A DNA stretch of 64,000 nucleotides from RGIG3077 sp045541475 (GTDB lineage Bacteria; Bacillota; Clostridia; Oscillospirales; Ruminococcaceae), in the NCBI GenBank assembly GCA_045541475.1, contig JAZQJI010000040.1, forward strand, positions 92,434-156,433. The letters are read 5' to 3'. Below the pieces are notes generated by a model. The model did no database searches and had not been told where the DNA came from. It worked only from the letters and a program-made list of their open reading frames with translations. Shown piece after piece: positions 1 through 6,939 of the stretch. Position 1 is the first letter of the stretch, and each line of letters opens with the position of its first letter. The translations under genes were made by a program, and so were the position numbers.

Positions 1-1
1 C

Positions 2-340
2 ATTATGAACGAACTGCCCTTTATGGCTTCTGAAAATATCATGATGAGCGCTGTTAAAAAAGGTGGCGATAGACAGGAACTTCATGAAAGAATTCGTGAA
101 TATTCCGTTATGGCGGGCAAGCGTGTTAAGGAAGAAGGGCTTGATAACAACCTTTGCGAGCTGATTTTGGCTGATCCAATGTTTAAAATCACCCGTGAAG
201 AACTTGATGCTATTTTAAAGCCTGAAATGTTCATCGGAAGAAGTCCCAAGCAGGTTGATGAATTTCTTGCAAATTACATTAATCCCATTCTTAAGGCAAA
301 TTCTGATATTCTTGGCGAACAGGCTGAGATTAATGTTTAA
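2..340 (+). CDS. purB: Adenylosuccinate lyase, C-terminal part (cut by window edge)
   Basis: This is the last 112 codons of a gene that begins before the window. The protein tail has the look of the C-terminal domain of adenylosuccinate lyase, with the MASENIMM and DRQELHERIR segments typical of the family. The enzyme acts twice in purine synthesis, releasing fumarate from SAICAR and from adenylosuccinate. The catalytic loop lies in the missing part. A clear terminator follows the stop codon, so this is the end of its transcript. The identification rests on family knowledge of the tail only. Confidence 0.88.
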   Translation: MMNELPFMASENIMMSAVKKGGDRQELHERIREYSVMAGKRVKEEGLDNNLCELILADPMFKITREELDAILKPEMFIGRSPKQVDEFLANYINPILKANSDILGEQAEINV

Positions 341-361
341 GATATAATAAATATAGTATTT

Positions 362-399
362 CAGACCGGTTTGCAGTAATAATCCGGTCTGTTTTTTGT
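362..399 (+). terminator. Intrinsic terminator after purB
   Basis: Perfect 8-bp stem CAGACCGG / CCGGTCTG with a 14-nt loop, followed by TTTTTTGTTG. It lies 21 nt after the purB stop. Confidence 0.85.
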
Positions 400-419
400 T
401 GTTAAAAATTTTTTAGCAC

Positions 420-448
420 TTGAAATTTTGTATAATAAGCGTTATAAT
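420..448 (+). promoter_or_regulatory. Probable promoter of the lipid kinase gene
   Basis: TTGAAA at 420-425 and TATAAT at 443-448 with a 17-bp spacer, 76 bp upstream of the chosen start at 524. Confidence 0.6.
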
Positions 449-523
449 ATCTTTAGAAAAAATATAGAACAAAAGCACCACATAAAATATAGAATATACT
501 TTGAAATTTTTACGGGGGATAAT

Positions 524-1465
524 ATGAAACGTGCATATTATATCATTAATCCAAACTCCGGCAAGGGAGCAATTAAGGGCAAGCTTTGCGCAATTTTTGA
601 TGGGTTGCAAAGCGGTGGATACGAAACGACTGTTTATGTAACGCGCGGCAGACTTGATGCTACTAACGCTGCGCAAAAAGCGTGTGAAGAGAATTATGAT
701 TTGATTGTCTGTTCGGGCGGCGACGGAACTTTGAATGAAGTTGTAAACGGCATTATGAGCTCCGAAAACAGAGTAACCTTGGGTTATATTCCCACAGGAA
801 CAATGAATGATTTTGCCAGATGCTTAAAAATTCCGCGCAACTGCGAAAAAGCCGCACTTTCGATAGCGCAGGGCAACAAATTCAGCTGTGATATAGGCAA
901 AATTTCGGGCAGATATTTTACTTATGTTGCCTGTTTTGGCGCTTACACGGATGTTTCATATTCAACACCGCAGCAGGTAAAGAATATATTGGGCAGTGCA
1001 GCTTATTTGCTTGAAAGCATAAAAAGCACCCTGGGCATAAGAGGGTATAATCTTAGAATTGAATATGACGGCAACGTTATTGAAAACGAGTTTATACTTG
1101 GTATGGTTGCAAATTCAACATCGGTGGCAGGTGTAAAAATGCCCGGTGATGTATCGCTTGAAGACGGCGCTTTTGAGGTTCTGCTCATCAAAAAGCCAAA
1201 GGATTTTTTAGAGCTGCAAAAGGTAATTACAAAGCTTTTTGCTCAGGATACCAGCACGGAGTATATCCAGCTTTTAAAGGCTTCGCATATAAATATAACT
1301 TCATCAACCCCAATTGCATGGTGTATTGATGGTGAATACGGCGGTGAAAGTGATAAGGTTGAAATAGAAAATATCAACAAGGCTATAAGCATTATCGTTC
1401 CCGGCGATGATTTTGTGCATGAAGATGATACCCATACTTTTGCACACACTGAAAATGCGCAGTAA
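524..1465 (+). CDS. Diacylglycerol kinase family lipid kinase (YegS/DagK type)
   Basis: A 313-residue protein beginning MKRAYYIINPNSGKG. The NPNSGKG loop near residue 10 and GGDGTLNEVVNG near residue 65 are the nucleotide-binding and catalytic signatures of the DAGK_cat fold. GYIPTGTMNDFAR near residue 85 is the family's third conserved block. It likely phosphorylates diacylglycerol or a related lipid at the membrane, recycling lipid headgroup precursors. The open frame runs upstream to 428, but the ATG at 524 has a GGGGGAT ribosome site five bases ahead and matches the family start. The exact lipid substrate cannot be read from the sequence. Confidence 0.85.
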   Translation: MKRAYYIINPNSGKGAIKGKLCAIFDGLQSGGYETTVYVTRGRLDATNAAQKACEENYDLIVCSGGDGTLNEVVNGIMSSENRVTLGYIPTGTMNDFARCLKIPRNCEKAALSIAQGNKFSCDIGKISGRYFTYVACFGAYTDVSYSTPQQVKNILGSAAYLLESIKSTLGIRGYNLRIEYDGNVIENEFILGMVANSTSVAGVKMPGDVSLEDGAFEVLLIKKPKDFLELQKVITKLFAQDTSTEYIQLLKASHINITSSTPIAWCIDGEYGGESDKVEIENINKAISIIVPGDDFVHEDDTHTFAHTENAQ

Positions 1466-1478
1466 CGGACGGCAATTT

Positions 1479-2126
1479 ATGAAAAAACTTGTTATTTTTG
1501 ATTTGGATGGTACTTTAGTAAATTCTATTCAAGATTTGGCTAACGCTGTTAACTTTGCACTTGTAAATATGGGATTTCCTACTCACGATATAGACAAGTA
1601 CCGCTATTTTATCGGCAACGGCACATACGTTTTGTGCCAAAGGGCGTTGCCTGAAAATCATCGAAGCAAAGATAATACAGATGCTTTGCATGAAATGTTT
1701 TCGCAGCATTACTCTGCACATTTTGCTGATAATACATACGCTTACGATGGTATTGTTCAGCTTTTGCGTGATATAAAATCCAAGGGAATAAACGTTGCCG
1801 TTGCAACCAACAAGCCTGATGTATATTGCAAGGGTTTGATAGATATTTTGTTTAAAAACAATCTTATTGATGATGCAATAGGCAGCAATATCGGCTTTGA
1901 AAAAAAGCCTGCGCCCGAAACAACGCTTGAACTTATGCGCCGCTTTAAAGCTAATTGCGAGCAAACTCTTTTTGTGGGCGACAGCGATGTTGATATTATA
2001 ACCGCCAAAAACGCAGGTGTAAAATCTGTTGGGTGCTTGTGGGGGTTCAGAACGCAGGAAGAACTGCTAAGTGCAGGCGCAGATTACATAGCCACAACCC
2101 CGAATGATATTTTAAACTGTATATAA
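1479..2126 (+). CDS. HAD-IA phosphatase, phosphoglycolate phosphatase-like
   Basis: A 215-residue haloacid dehalogenase hydrolase. FDLDGTLVNS at residues 6-15 holds the nucleophilic Asp, VATNKP near residue 108 is motif II, and FVGDSDVDIITAKNAG near residue 167 is motif IV with the magnesium ligands. The helical cap sits between motifs I and II, as in Gph and PGMB-type enzymes. The start used is the ATG at 1479; an in-frame ATG at 1455 is also possible. The gene begins 13 bases after the lipid kinase stop, so the two are probably co-transcribed. Substrate is unproven; phosphoglycolate or another small sugar phosphate is the usual guess. Confidence 0.8.
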   Translation: MKKLVIFDLDGTLVNSIQDLANAVNFALVNMGFPTHDIDKYRYFIGNGTYVLCQRALPENHRSKDNTDALHEMFSQHYSAHFADNTYAYDGIVQLLRDIKSKGINVAVATNKPDVYCKGLIDILFKNNLIDDAIGSNIGFEKKPAPETTLELMRRFKANCEQTLFVGDSDVDIITAKNAGVKSVGCLWGFRTQEELLSAGADYIATTPNDILNCI

Positions 2127-2131
2127 AATAA

Positions 2132-2170
2132 AAAAAGCATTAACTGATATTATTTCGGTTAATGCTTTTT
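2132..2170. terminator. Bidirectional terminator between gph-like gene and potD
   Basis: AAAAAGCATTAAC pairs with GTTAATGCTTTTT across a 13-nt loop. A and T runs flank both sides, so it can end the converging transcripts from both directions. Confidence 0.8.
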
Positions 2171-2189
2171 ATCGTTTTATTACTGGAAT

Positions 2190-3305
2190 TTATGAAAGCT
2201 TTAAGCTTTCCCAAAGCGACTCGTAATAGCTTCTTGTTTCGGGGTCGATATCAGTAAACACCTGTGTGTTTGCTTTAACGCTCTCATCGGGGTAAAGATA
2301 TTCATTATCCTTAAGCGAATATTCTTCATTTTCGAGTACAGCTGAGTTAGGCGAACTGTAACAGATATATTCTGCATTGGCAAGAGCAATTTCCGGCTCG
2401 CAAAGGAAGTTGATATACATCAAAGCAGCTTCGTAATTCTGCGCATCTGCAGGAATGCATATTGCATCTACAAAAAGGTTTGTTCCCTCTTCAGGATAAA
2501 CAAATGCAAGGTCGGGGTTGTTTTCCTTCATGGTAAGAAAATCGCCTGCATAATAAGGTGCAAGAGCAGCGTTTGAACCTTCCATCTTGTTGAAAACTTC
2601 ATCCATTACATATTTCTGTATAAGTGATTTTTGTTCTTGCAAAAGCTGTGCAGCTGCGTCCCAATCGGCAGTATTGGTTGTGTTTATATCCTGGCCGAGA
2701 ATGAACTGAGCAATTGCAAACGCATCACGCGAATTGTTAAACATAAGGATGTTATCCTTGTACTGTTCATCCCACATTGCATTCCAGCTTGTAGGCGCCT
2801 GGCTTACCATTTTTGTGTTGTAAATAAGTCCAACCATGCCGCCTGTGTATGCAACTGAGTATTTATTTTCGGGATCGTAAGCAAGGCCCTTGTAATCATC
2901 TGTGATATATTCGTAGTTGGGTATTTTTGAAAAATCAATTTCCTGAAGCATATTTTCGCTTATCATACGGTCAATCATGTAATCTGAAGGAATAATGATA
3001 TCGTATGAAACCGAACCGCTTTTCAACTTAACGTACATATCTTCGTTGCTCTCAAAGGTGGTGTAGTTAACTTCAATACCTGTAAGCACTTCAAAAGCGC
3101 GGTTTACATCAAGTGAATCTTCACTGCCATCGGAAATATACTCGCCCCAGTTGAAAACATCAAGCGTTGTGCCTTCAAGGTCTTTTGAATATTCAGCGAC
3201 GTATTCAATATCTGCAAAGTCTTCGTCGTTTCCGCACGAGGTAAATAAAGCACCTGTTGATGCGCAAAGCGCAAGCGCTGCAATAAGTGAAATATATTTT
3301 TTCAT
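2190..3305 (-). CDS. potD: Spermidine/putrescine ABC transporter substrate-binding lipoprotein
   Basis: A 371-residue extracytoplasmic solute-binding protein. A lipoprotein signal ends in a lipobox with Cys24, so the mature protein is tethered to the outer face of the membrane. The segment NVFNWGEYI-like (here DVFNWGEYIS near residue 50) and YDIIIPSDYMI near residue 100 are typical of PotD/PotF polyamine-binding proteins. It is the last gene of potABCD, 18 bases after potC, and ends at a terminator. A good AAAGGAG ribosome site precedes the ATG. Polyamine specificity is inferred from the family and the operon. Confidence 0.92.
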   Translation of the reverse strand: MKKYISLIAALALCASTGALFTSCGNDEDFADIEYVAEYSKDLEGTTLDVFNWGEYISDGSEDSLDVNRAFEVLTGIEVNYTTFESNEDMYVKLKSGSVSYDIIIPSDYMIDRMISENMLQEIDFSKIPNYEYITDDYKGLAYDPENKYSVAYTGGMVGLIYNTKMVSQAPTSWNAMWDEQYKDNILMFNNSRDAFAIAQFILGQDINTTNTADWDAAAQLLQEQKSLIQKYVMDEVFNKMEGSNAALAPYYAGDFLTMKENNPDLAFVYPEEGTNLFVDAICIPADAQNYEAALMYINFLCEPEIALANAEYICYSSPNSAVLENEEYSLKDNEYLYPDESVKANTQVFTDIDPETRSYYESLWESLKLS

Positions 3306-3323
3306 TTGTTAGTTAATCTCCTT

Positions 3324-4136
3324 TCAGTTAGCACCTTTTTTCATGCTTTTCTTTTCTGATTTGGCCTGCACAATATTCATAACAACGAGCAATAAAAGAA
3401 TTACAAAGAATATTATGCTAAAAAGTGCGTAGATATAAGGCTTAACGGGCTTTTTAGTGATTGAGTAGATAAGCGTTGGCAATGTTTGAAAATCAGAACC
3501 TGTTGTGTAGTAGCTAATTACAAAATCATCAAGAGAAAGCGTAAATGCCATAATTAAACCCGAAAGTATGCCCGATGAAATTGCAGGAAGCACAACCTTG
3601 AAAAACGCCTGCACGGGAGTACAGCCTAAATCTTGGGCGGCTTCCATAAGGTGACTGTCGGTTTGCTTTAATTTTGGCAAAACGTTTAATATGACATAAG
3701 GTATATTAAACGTTATGTGCGCAATAAGCAGCGTGCCGAAACCGAGAAAATCCCTGGAATTAAGCATTTTGCCAACAAACACAAAAAGTAACATTAATGA
3801 TACACCCGTAATGATATCGGGGTTCATCATTGGTATATTGGTTACTGTCATGTAAGCCTTTGTGCATACCTTATTCTTCATGTGATAAATGCCAAGTGCG
3901 GCAAGTGTGCCGATAAGCGTTGCAAGTATTGATGACATACTTGCAAGAATAAGCGTATTTTTTAAAGCTTCGCCAATTTGACGTTTGTTGAGAAGCTCTC
4001 CGTACCAACGGAGTGAAAATCCTGTGAATACGGAAGTGCTGGCAGCTTCATTAAATGAGAATATAACCATTACCAGCAAGGGTGCATATAAAAACAAATA
4101 CACCAAAAATGTAAAAACTTTTCCGAAGGTCTTCAT
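3324..4136 (-). CDS. potC: Polyamine ABC transporter permease
   Basis: A 270-residue inner membrane permease with about six hydrophobic segments. The cytoplasmic EAA loop is visible as LMEAAQDLGCTPVQAFFKVVLP near residue 165, the contact site for the PotA ATPase. Its start overlaps the end of potB by four bases (ATGA arrangement), a sign of translational coupling. It forms the channel with PotB for spermidine or putrescine uptake. Family length and order match potC of other Firmicutes. Confidence 0.92.
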   Translation of the reverse strand: MKTFGKVFTFLVYLFLYAPLLVMVIFSFNEAASTSVFTGFSLRWYGELLNKRQIGEALKNTLILASMSSILATLIGTLAALGIYHMKNKVCTKAYMTVTNIPMMNPDIITGVSLMLLFVFVGKMLNSRDFLGFGTLLIAHITFNIPYVILNVLPKLKQTDSHLMEAAQDLGCTPVQAFFKVVLPAISSGILSGLIMAFTLSLDDFVISYYTTGSDFQTLPTLIYSITKKPVKPYIYALFSIIFFVILLLLVVMNIVQAKSEKKSMKKGAN

Positions 4137-4963
4137 ACTATAATACCTCCGTCACTGCTGTCTGTAAATTTATTCATAACAGCCATGCTTGCAAGAATGA
4201 TTATCATCAGCACAAGAGAAAGTGCTGCGGCAACATTCATGCCATCGGTTGTTTGTTTAATCAAAAATTCGATATTATCACCAATAAGCCATTCCGATTC
4301 GCTGCCCAATTTCTGCGAAATGTAGAACGTGCTTACCGAAGGTACAAACACCATAACAACGCCCGAAACCACACCGCTTAAGCTAAGCGGAAGAACAACT
4401 CTTTTGAATTTGTTGTAGCTGTTGCAGCCCAAATCCTCAGCGGCTTCAAGTATGGAATTATCAATTTTTGAAAGAACAGTATAAATCGGCAAAATCATAT
4501 AGGGCAAATAGTTATAAATCATGCCCAATATTACCGCACCCGGTGTGCCGATAAGCTTTAAAGGCTCAATGCCGAAAAGTTCCAAAAAATTGTTGATAAT
4601 GCCGTTGCGCTCTAAAATTAACGTCCATGAATATGTGCGGATAAGCAAATTCATCCACATAGGGAGCATAACAAGCATCATTTGCACACGCTGAACGTTA
4701 GCGCTGCTTTTGCTCATAAAATAAGCAAAAGGGTAGGCGATAAACAGCGTAATAACCGTTGCAATTACAGAATAAAAAAGTGATTTTTTAAAAACACCTG
4801 CATACCTGCTTAATTCAGTCATATTCTGCATGGTAAAATTACCATTAGCATCTGTAAAAGCATAAAATGCCACAAACAAAAGCGGAACAATAACAAACAC
4901 AGCAGCCCACAATGTGTAAGGCGCATTTAAAATCACCTGACGAAGATTTATCTTTTTGCTCAT
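4133..4963 (-). CDS. potB: Polyamine ABC transporter permease
   Basis: A 276-residue permease with about six membrane segments. The EAA motif reads LEAAEDLGCNSYNKFKRVVLPLS near residue 170. Its ATG overlaps the potA stop by four bases and its own stop overlaps potC by four bases. With PotC it makes the membrane pore of the polyamine importer. It is distinguished from PotC by order in the operon and by a longer N-terminal region. Confidence 0.92.
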   Translation of the reverse strand: MSKKINLRQVILNAPYTLWAAVFVIVPLLFVAFYAFTDANGNFTMQNMTELSRYAGVFKKSLFYSVIATVITLFIAYPFAYFMSKSSANVQRVQMMLVMLPMWMNLLIRTYSWTLILERNGIINNFLELFGIEPLKLIGTPGAVILGMIYNYLPYMILPIYTVLSKIDNSILEAAEDLGCNSYNKFKRVVLPLSLSGVVSGVVMVFVPSVSTFYISQKLGSESEWLIGDNIEFLIKQTTDGMNVAAALSLVLMIIILASMAVMNKFTDSSDGGIIV

Positions 4964-6087
4964 TCTTCTTCGTCCTCCGTAATGTCGCTCAAAGCGTCCA
5001 TTTCATCGCTGTATGTGCTGTAATCACCAAACTGACCGGAGTATTTCGATTTTTTCATTATATGTATAGCGTCCGGGTCGATTTTTAATCCAACCGTTTC
5101 GCCTTCTTTATATTCATCGGTTGTCTGTATCATCCACATGAAATTGTTTACGTCAATAAGAATTTCAAAGTGAACACCCCTGAATGTTACCGACTTGATA
5201 ACACCATTTAGCATACCATTGCCCTGTGGTACAATGTCAACGTCCTCGGGTCTTATAACAACGTCAACGGGTTCGTTTTTTTCAAAGCCTTTATCAAGAC
5301 ATTCAAAAACTCTGCCATCGAGTTTTACTTTAAAATCTTCCTGCATAATGCCGTCAATAATGTTGCTTTCACCGATAAAATCTGCAACAAAAGCGTTTTT
5401 AGGCTCGTTGTAAATATCAACGGGCTTGCCGATTTGCTGTATTTTACCTTCGTGCATAACAACTACGGTATCGGACATTGAAAGTGCTTCTTCCTGGTCG
5501 TGTGTTACATAAATAAATGTAATACCAAGCTGACGCTGAATGTTTTTGAGTTCTTTTTGCATATCCTTGCGAAGTTTAAGGTCAAGCGCTGCCAAAGGCT
5601 CATCAAGAAGCAAAACCTTGGGCTGATTGATAACCGCCCTTGCAATTGCAACACGCTGCTGCTGACCGCCCGAAAGGCGAGTGATACTGCGCTTTTCAAA
5701 TCCTTCAAGGTTAACAAGCTTAAGCATTTCCTTAACGCGCTTGTCAACTTCCTTTTCGGGAACCTTGTTAACTCTTAAACCAAAAGCAATATTATCATAA
5801 ACATTGTAATTTGGAAAAAGAGCGTATCGTTGAAAAATGGTGTTAACCGACCTTTTGTAAGGCGGAACACCATTAATGTTTTTCGAATCGAAAAGCACTG
5901 TTCCGCTTTGCGGCTGAATAAAGCCCGCAATAACTCTTAAAGTTGTGGTTTTTCCGCAGCCCGAACACCCAAGCAATGTAATAAACTCACCATCGCCGAT
6001 ATACAAACTCATATCGTCGATGATGCGTTCACCGTCAAACTCAACCACAATGTTTTTCAATTCAATAAGCTTATTATTTTTTTCCAT
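4960..6087 (-). CDS. potA: Polyamine ABC transporter ATP-binding protein
   Basis: A 375-residue ABC ATPase. Walker A is GCSGCGKTT at residues 40-48, the Q-loop is TIFQRYALFPN, the signature is LSGGQQQRVAIARA near residue 138, and Walker B is VLLLDEPLAALD. The C-terminal third has the TOBE regulatory fold typical of PotA and other CUT-type importers, followed by an acidic tail. It hydrolyses ATP at the PotBC pore. It is the first gene of potABCD, preceded by an unusually long leader. The ribosome site AAAGGGGGATG lies just upstream. Confidence 0.93.
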   Translation of the reverse strand: MEKNNKLIELKNIVVEFDGERIIDDMSLYIGDGEFITLLGCSGCGKTTTLRVIAGFIQPQSGTVLFDSKNINGVPPYKRSVNTIFQRYALFPNYNVYDNIAFGLRVNKVPEKEVDKRVKEMLKLVNLEGFEKRSITRLSGGQQQRVAIARAVINQPKVLLLDEPLAALDLKLRKDMQKELKNIQRQLGITFIYVTHDQEEALSMSDTVVVMHEGKIQQIGKPVDIYNEPKNAFVADFIGESNIIDGIMQEDFKVKLDGRVFECLDKGFEKNEPVDVVIRPEDVDIVPQGNGMLNGVIKSVTFRGVHFEILIDVNNFMWMIQTTDEYKEGETVGLKIDPDAIHIMKKSKYSGQFGDYSTYSDEMDALSDITEDEEE

Positions 6088-6441
6088 ATTTTTGCATCCC
6101 CCTTTGCGGCTTAAAAAGACCGCGTATTGCCGTGTTAGCAGCTCTGCGCGAACCCAACAAACAGACTAACCGCAGCCTCCGCAAAGAGTTTTTACATATC
6201 GGCAAAAGTAAATTTAAAATGCCGACTGCAGCATACGGTTTCTCAAGTGTCTTTTTTTCAAAAAAAGACACAACGGTTCTTGCTATATTGCTTTGCAATA
6301 TATGGGAACTGTCCGTTGTTTACATCTGATATTAAATTTTGATGATGTTGGCACAGATGCAAAAAGCATAAAGTATTTAGGCCGTGCGCCATGCCTATAC
6401 GCACGCATTTATGTACTGTGCTTTATTTCGACACAGTATCA
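6088..6441 (-). promoter_or_regulatory. Long structured 5' leader of potABCD (candidate attenuator or riboswitch)
   Basis: About 350 nt separate the predicted transcription start from potA. Reading the minus strand, the upstream part (6351-6421) is closed by GCACAG/CTGTGC. Inside it, CATAAA pairs with TTTATG, and two competing hairpins (CGTGCG/CGCACG and TAGGC/GCCTA) share the core. Downstream, ACAACGG (6319-6313) pairs with CCGTTGT (6276-6270) around a perfect 8-bp inner hairpin (6302-6284) and is followed after three bases by seven T's, which resembles a terminator. That T run can instead pair with A's in GTGTC(T7)GA(A7)GACAC-type hairpin at 6271-6247. No known riboswitch class was recognised. 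No credible protein-coding gene was found here. Confidence 0.45.
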
Positions 6442-6447
6442 AGATTA

Positions 6448-6476
6448 ATTATATATGAATAAATCGCCATAGTCAA
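6448..6476 (-). promoter_or_regulatory. Promoter of potABCD
   Basis: On the minus strand, TTGACT (6476-6471) and TATAAT (6453-6448) with a 17-bp spacer. It predicts transcription start near 6441, giving the long leader described separately. Confidence 0.7.
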
Positions 6477-6556
6477 TAGGAATTTCAAAAAAATTTTATT
6501 TCATTATTTTGCACTATAACACCCCTTCAAATACCGCATTTTTATACAAAAAAATA

Positions 6557-6590
6557 ATGCCGCGCAACAAGATAAAAAGTTGCGTGGCAT
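6557..6590 (-). terminator. Terminator after the FakA-like small gene
   Basis: On the minus strand ATGCCACGCAAC pairs with GTTGCGCGGCAT (one G-T/C-G difference), followed by TATTTTTTTG. Confidence 0.75.
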
Positions 6591-6612
6591 ATATTATTTT
6601 GCTTAGTTGATA

Positions 6613-6864
6613 TTAACCGTGCAGGTCCTCGCTCTGACGTTCCATGTTTTCGATAACAATATCGTGGATATCGCCCAAAGATGCGCAGTATTCAAGCACC
6701 TTCCAGGGTTCGTTTGTGTGGTAGTGGATTTTTATCAAATCCTCATCACCAACAGCCAAAAGGCAATCGCCTTTGAAATTGTTTTCAAAATAATCGTTAA
6801 TTGCGTCTTCGTCAAGGTCGTGACCTTCGATAAGCAGCTGTGTGTCAAACTTAAATTCAATCAT
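6613..6864 (-). CDS. Stand-alone domain resembling the middle/C-terminal region of fatty acid kinase FakA (YloV)
   Basis: An 83-residue protein with a good AAAGGTG ribosome site. The stretches VGDEDLIKIHYHTNEPWKV and LGDIHDIVIENMERQ match a conserved segment found after the kinase domain in YloV/FakA-type dihydroxyacetone-kinase-related proteins. The kinase domain itself is absent. The reading frame is intact and has its own terminator, so it does not look like a leftover fragment. It might bind a FakB-like lipid carrier partner or a phosphate ligand, but that is only inference from the full-length family. Neighbours give no functional hint. Confidence 0.6.
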   Translation of the reverse strand: MIEFKFDTQLLIEGHDLDEDAINDYFENNFKGDCLLAVGDEDLIKIHYHTNEPWKVLEYCASLGDIHDIVIENMERQSEDLHG

Positions 6865-6939
6865 GTGAATAATTCACCTTTCTGTTGTGATTGAATTTAT
6901 TATACAACGCTTTTTAAAAAAAGTCAAATAATAGATTGT

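Noticed and set aside
6074..6329. Overlapping frames on both strands in the pot leader (74, 74 and 65 codons)
   Set aside because: They lie across hairpins and the potA start, have no ribosome site, and the peptides are basic with no recognisable family. The region reads better as an RNA leader.
6378..6404. H-type pseudoknot in the pot leader core
   Set aside because: The two 5-bp pairings interleave, but the strand joining them has no linker on one side and two bases on the other, so simultaneous formation looks strained. Competing hairpins are more likely.
6088..6441. Twister or pistol ribozyme in the pot leader
   Set aside because: GCCTAAA-like and TAGGC pieces recall these classes, but the conserved residues and spacing around the cleavage site could not be matched.
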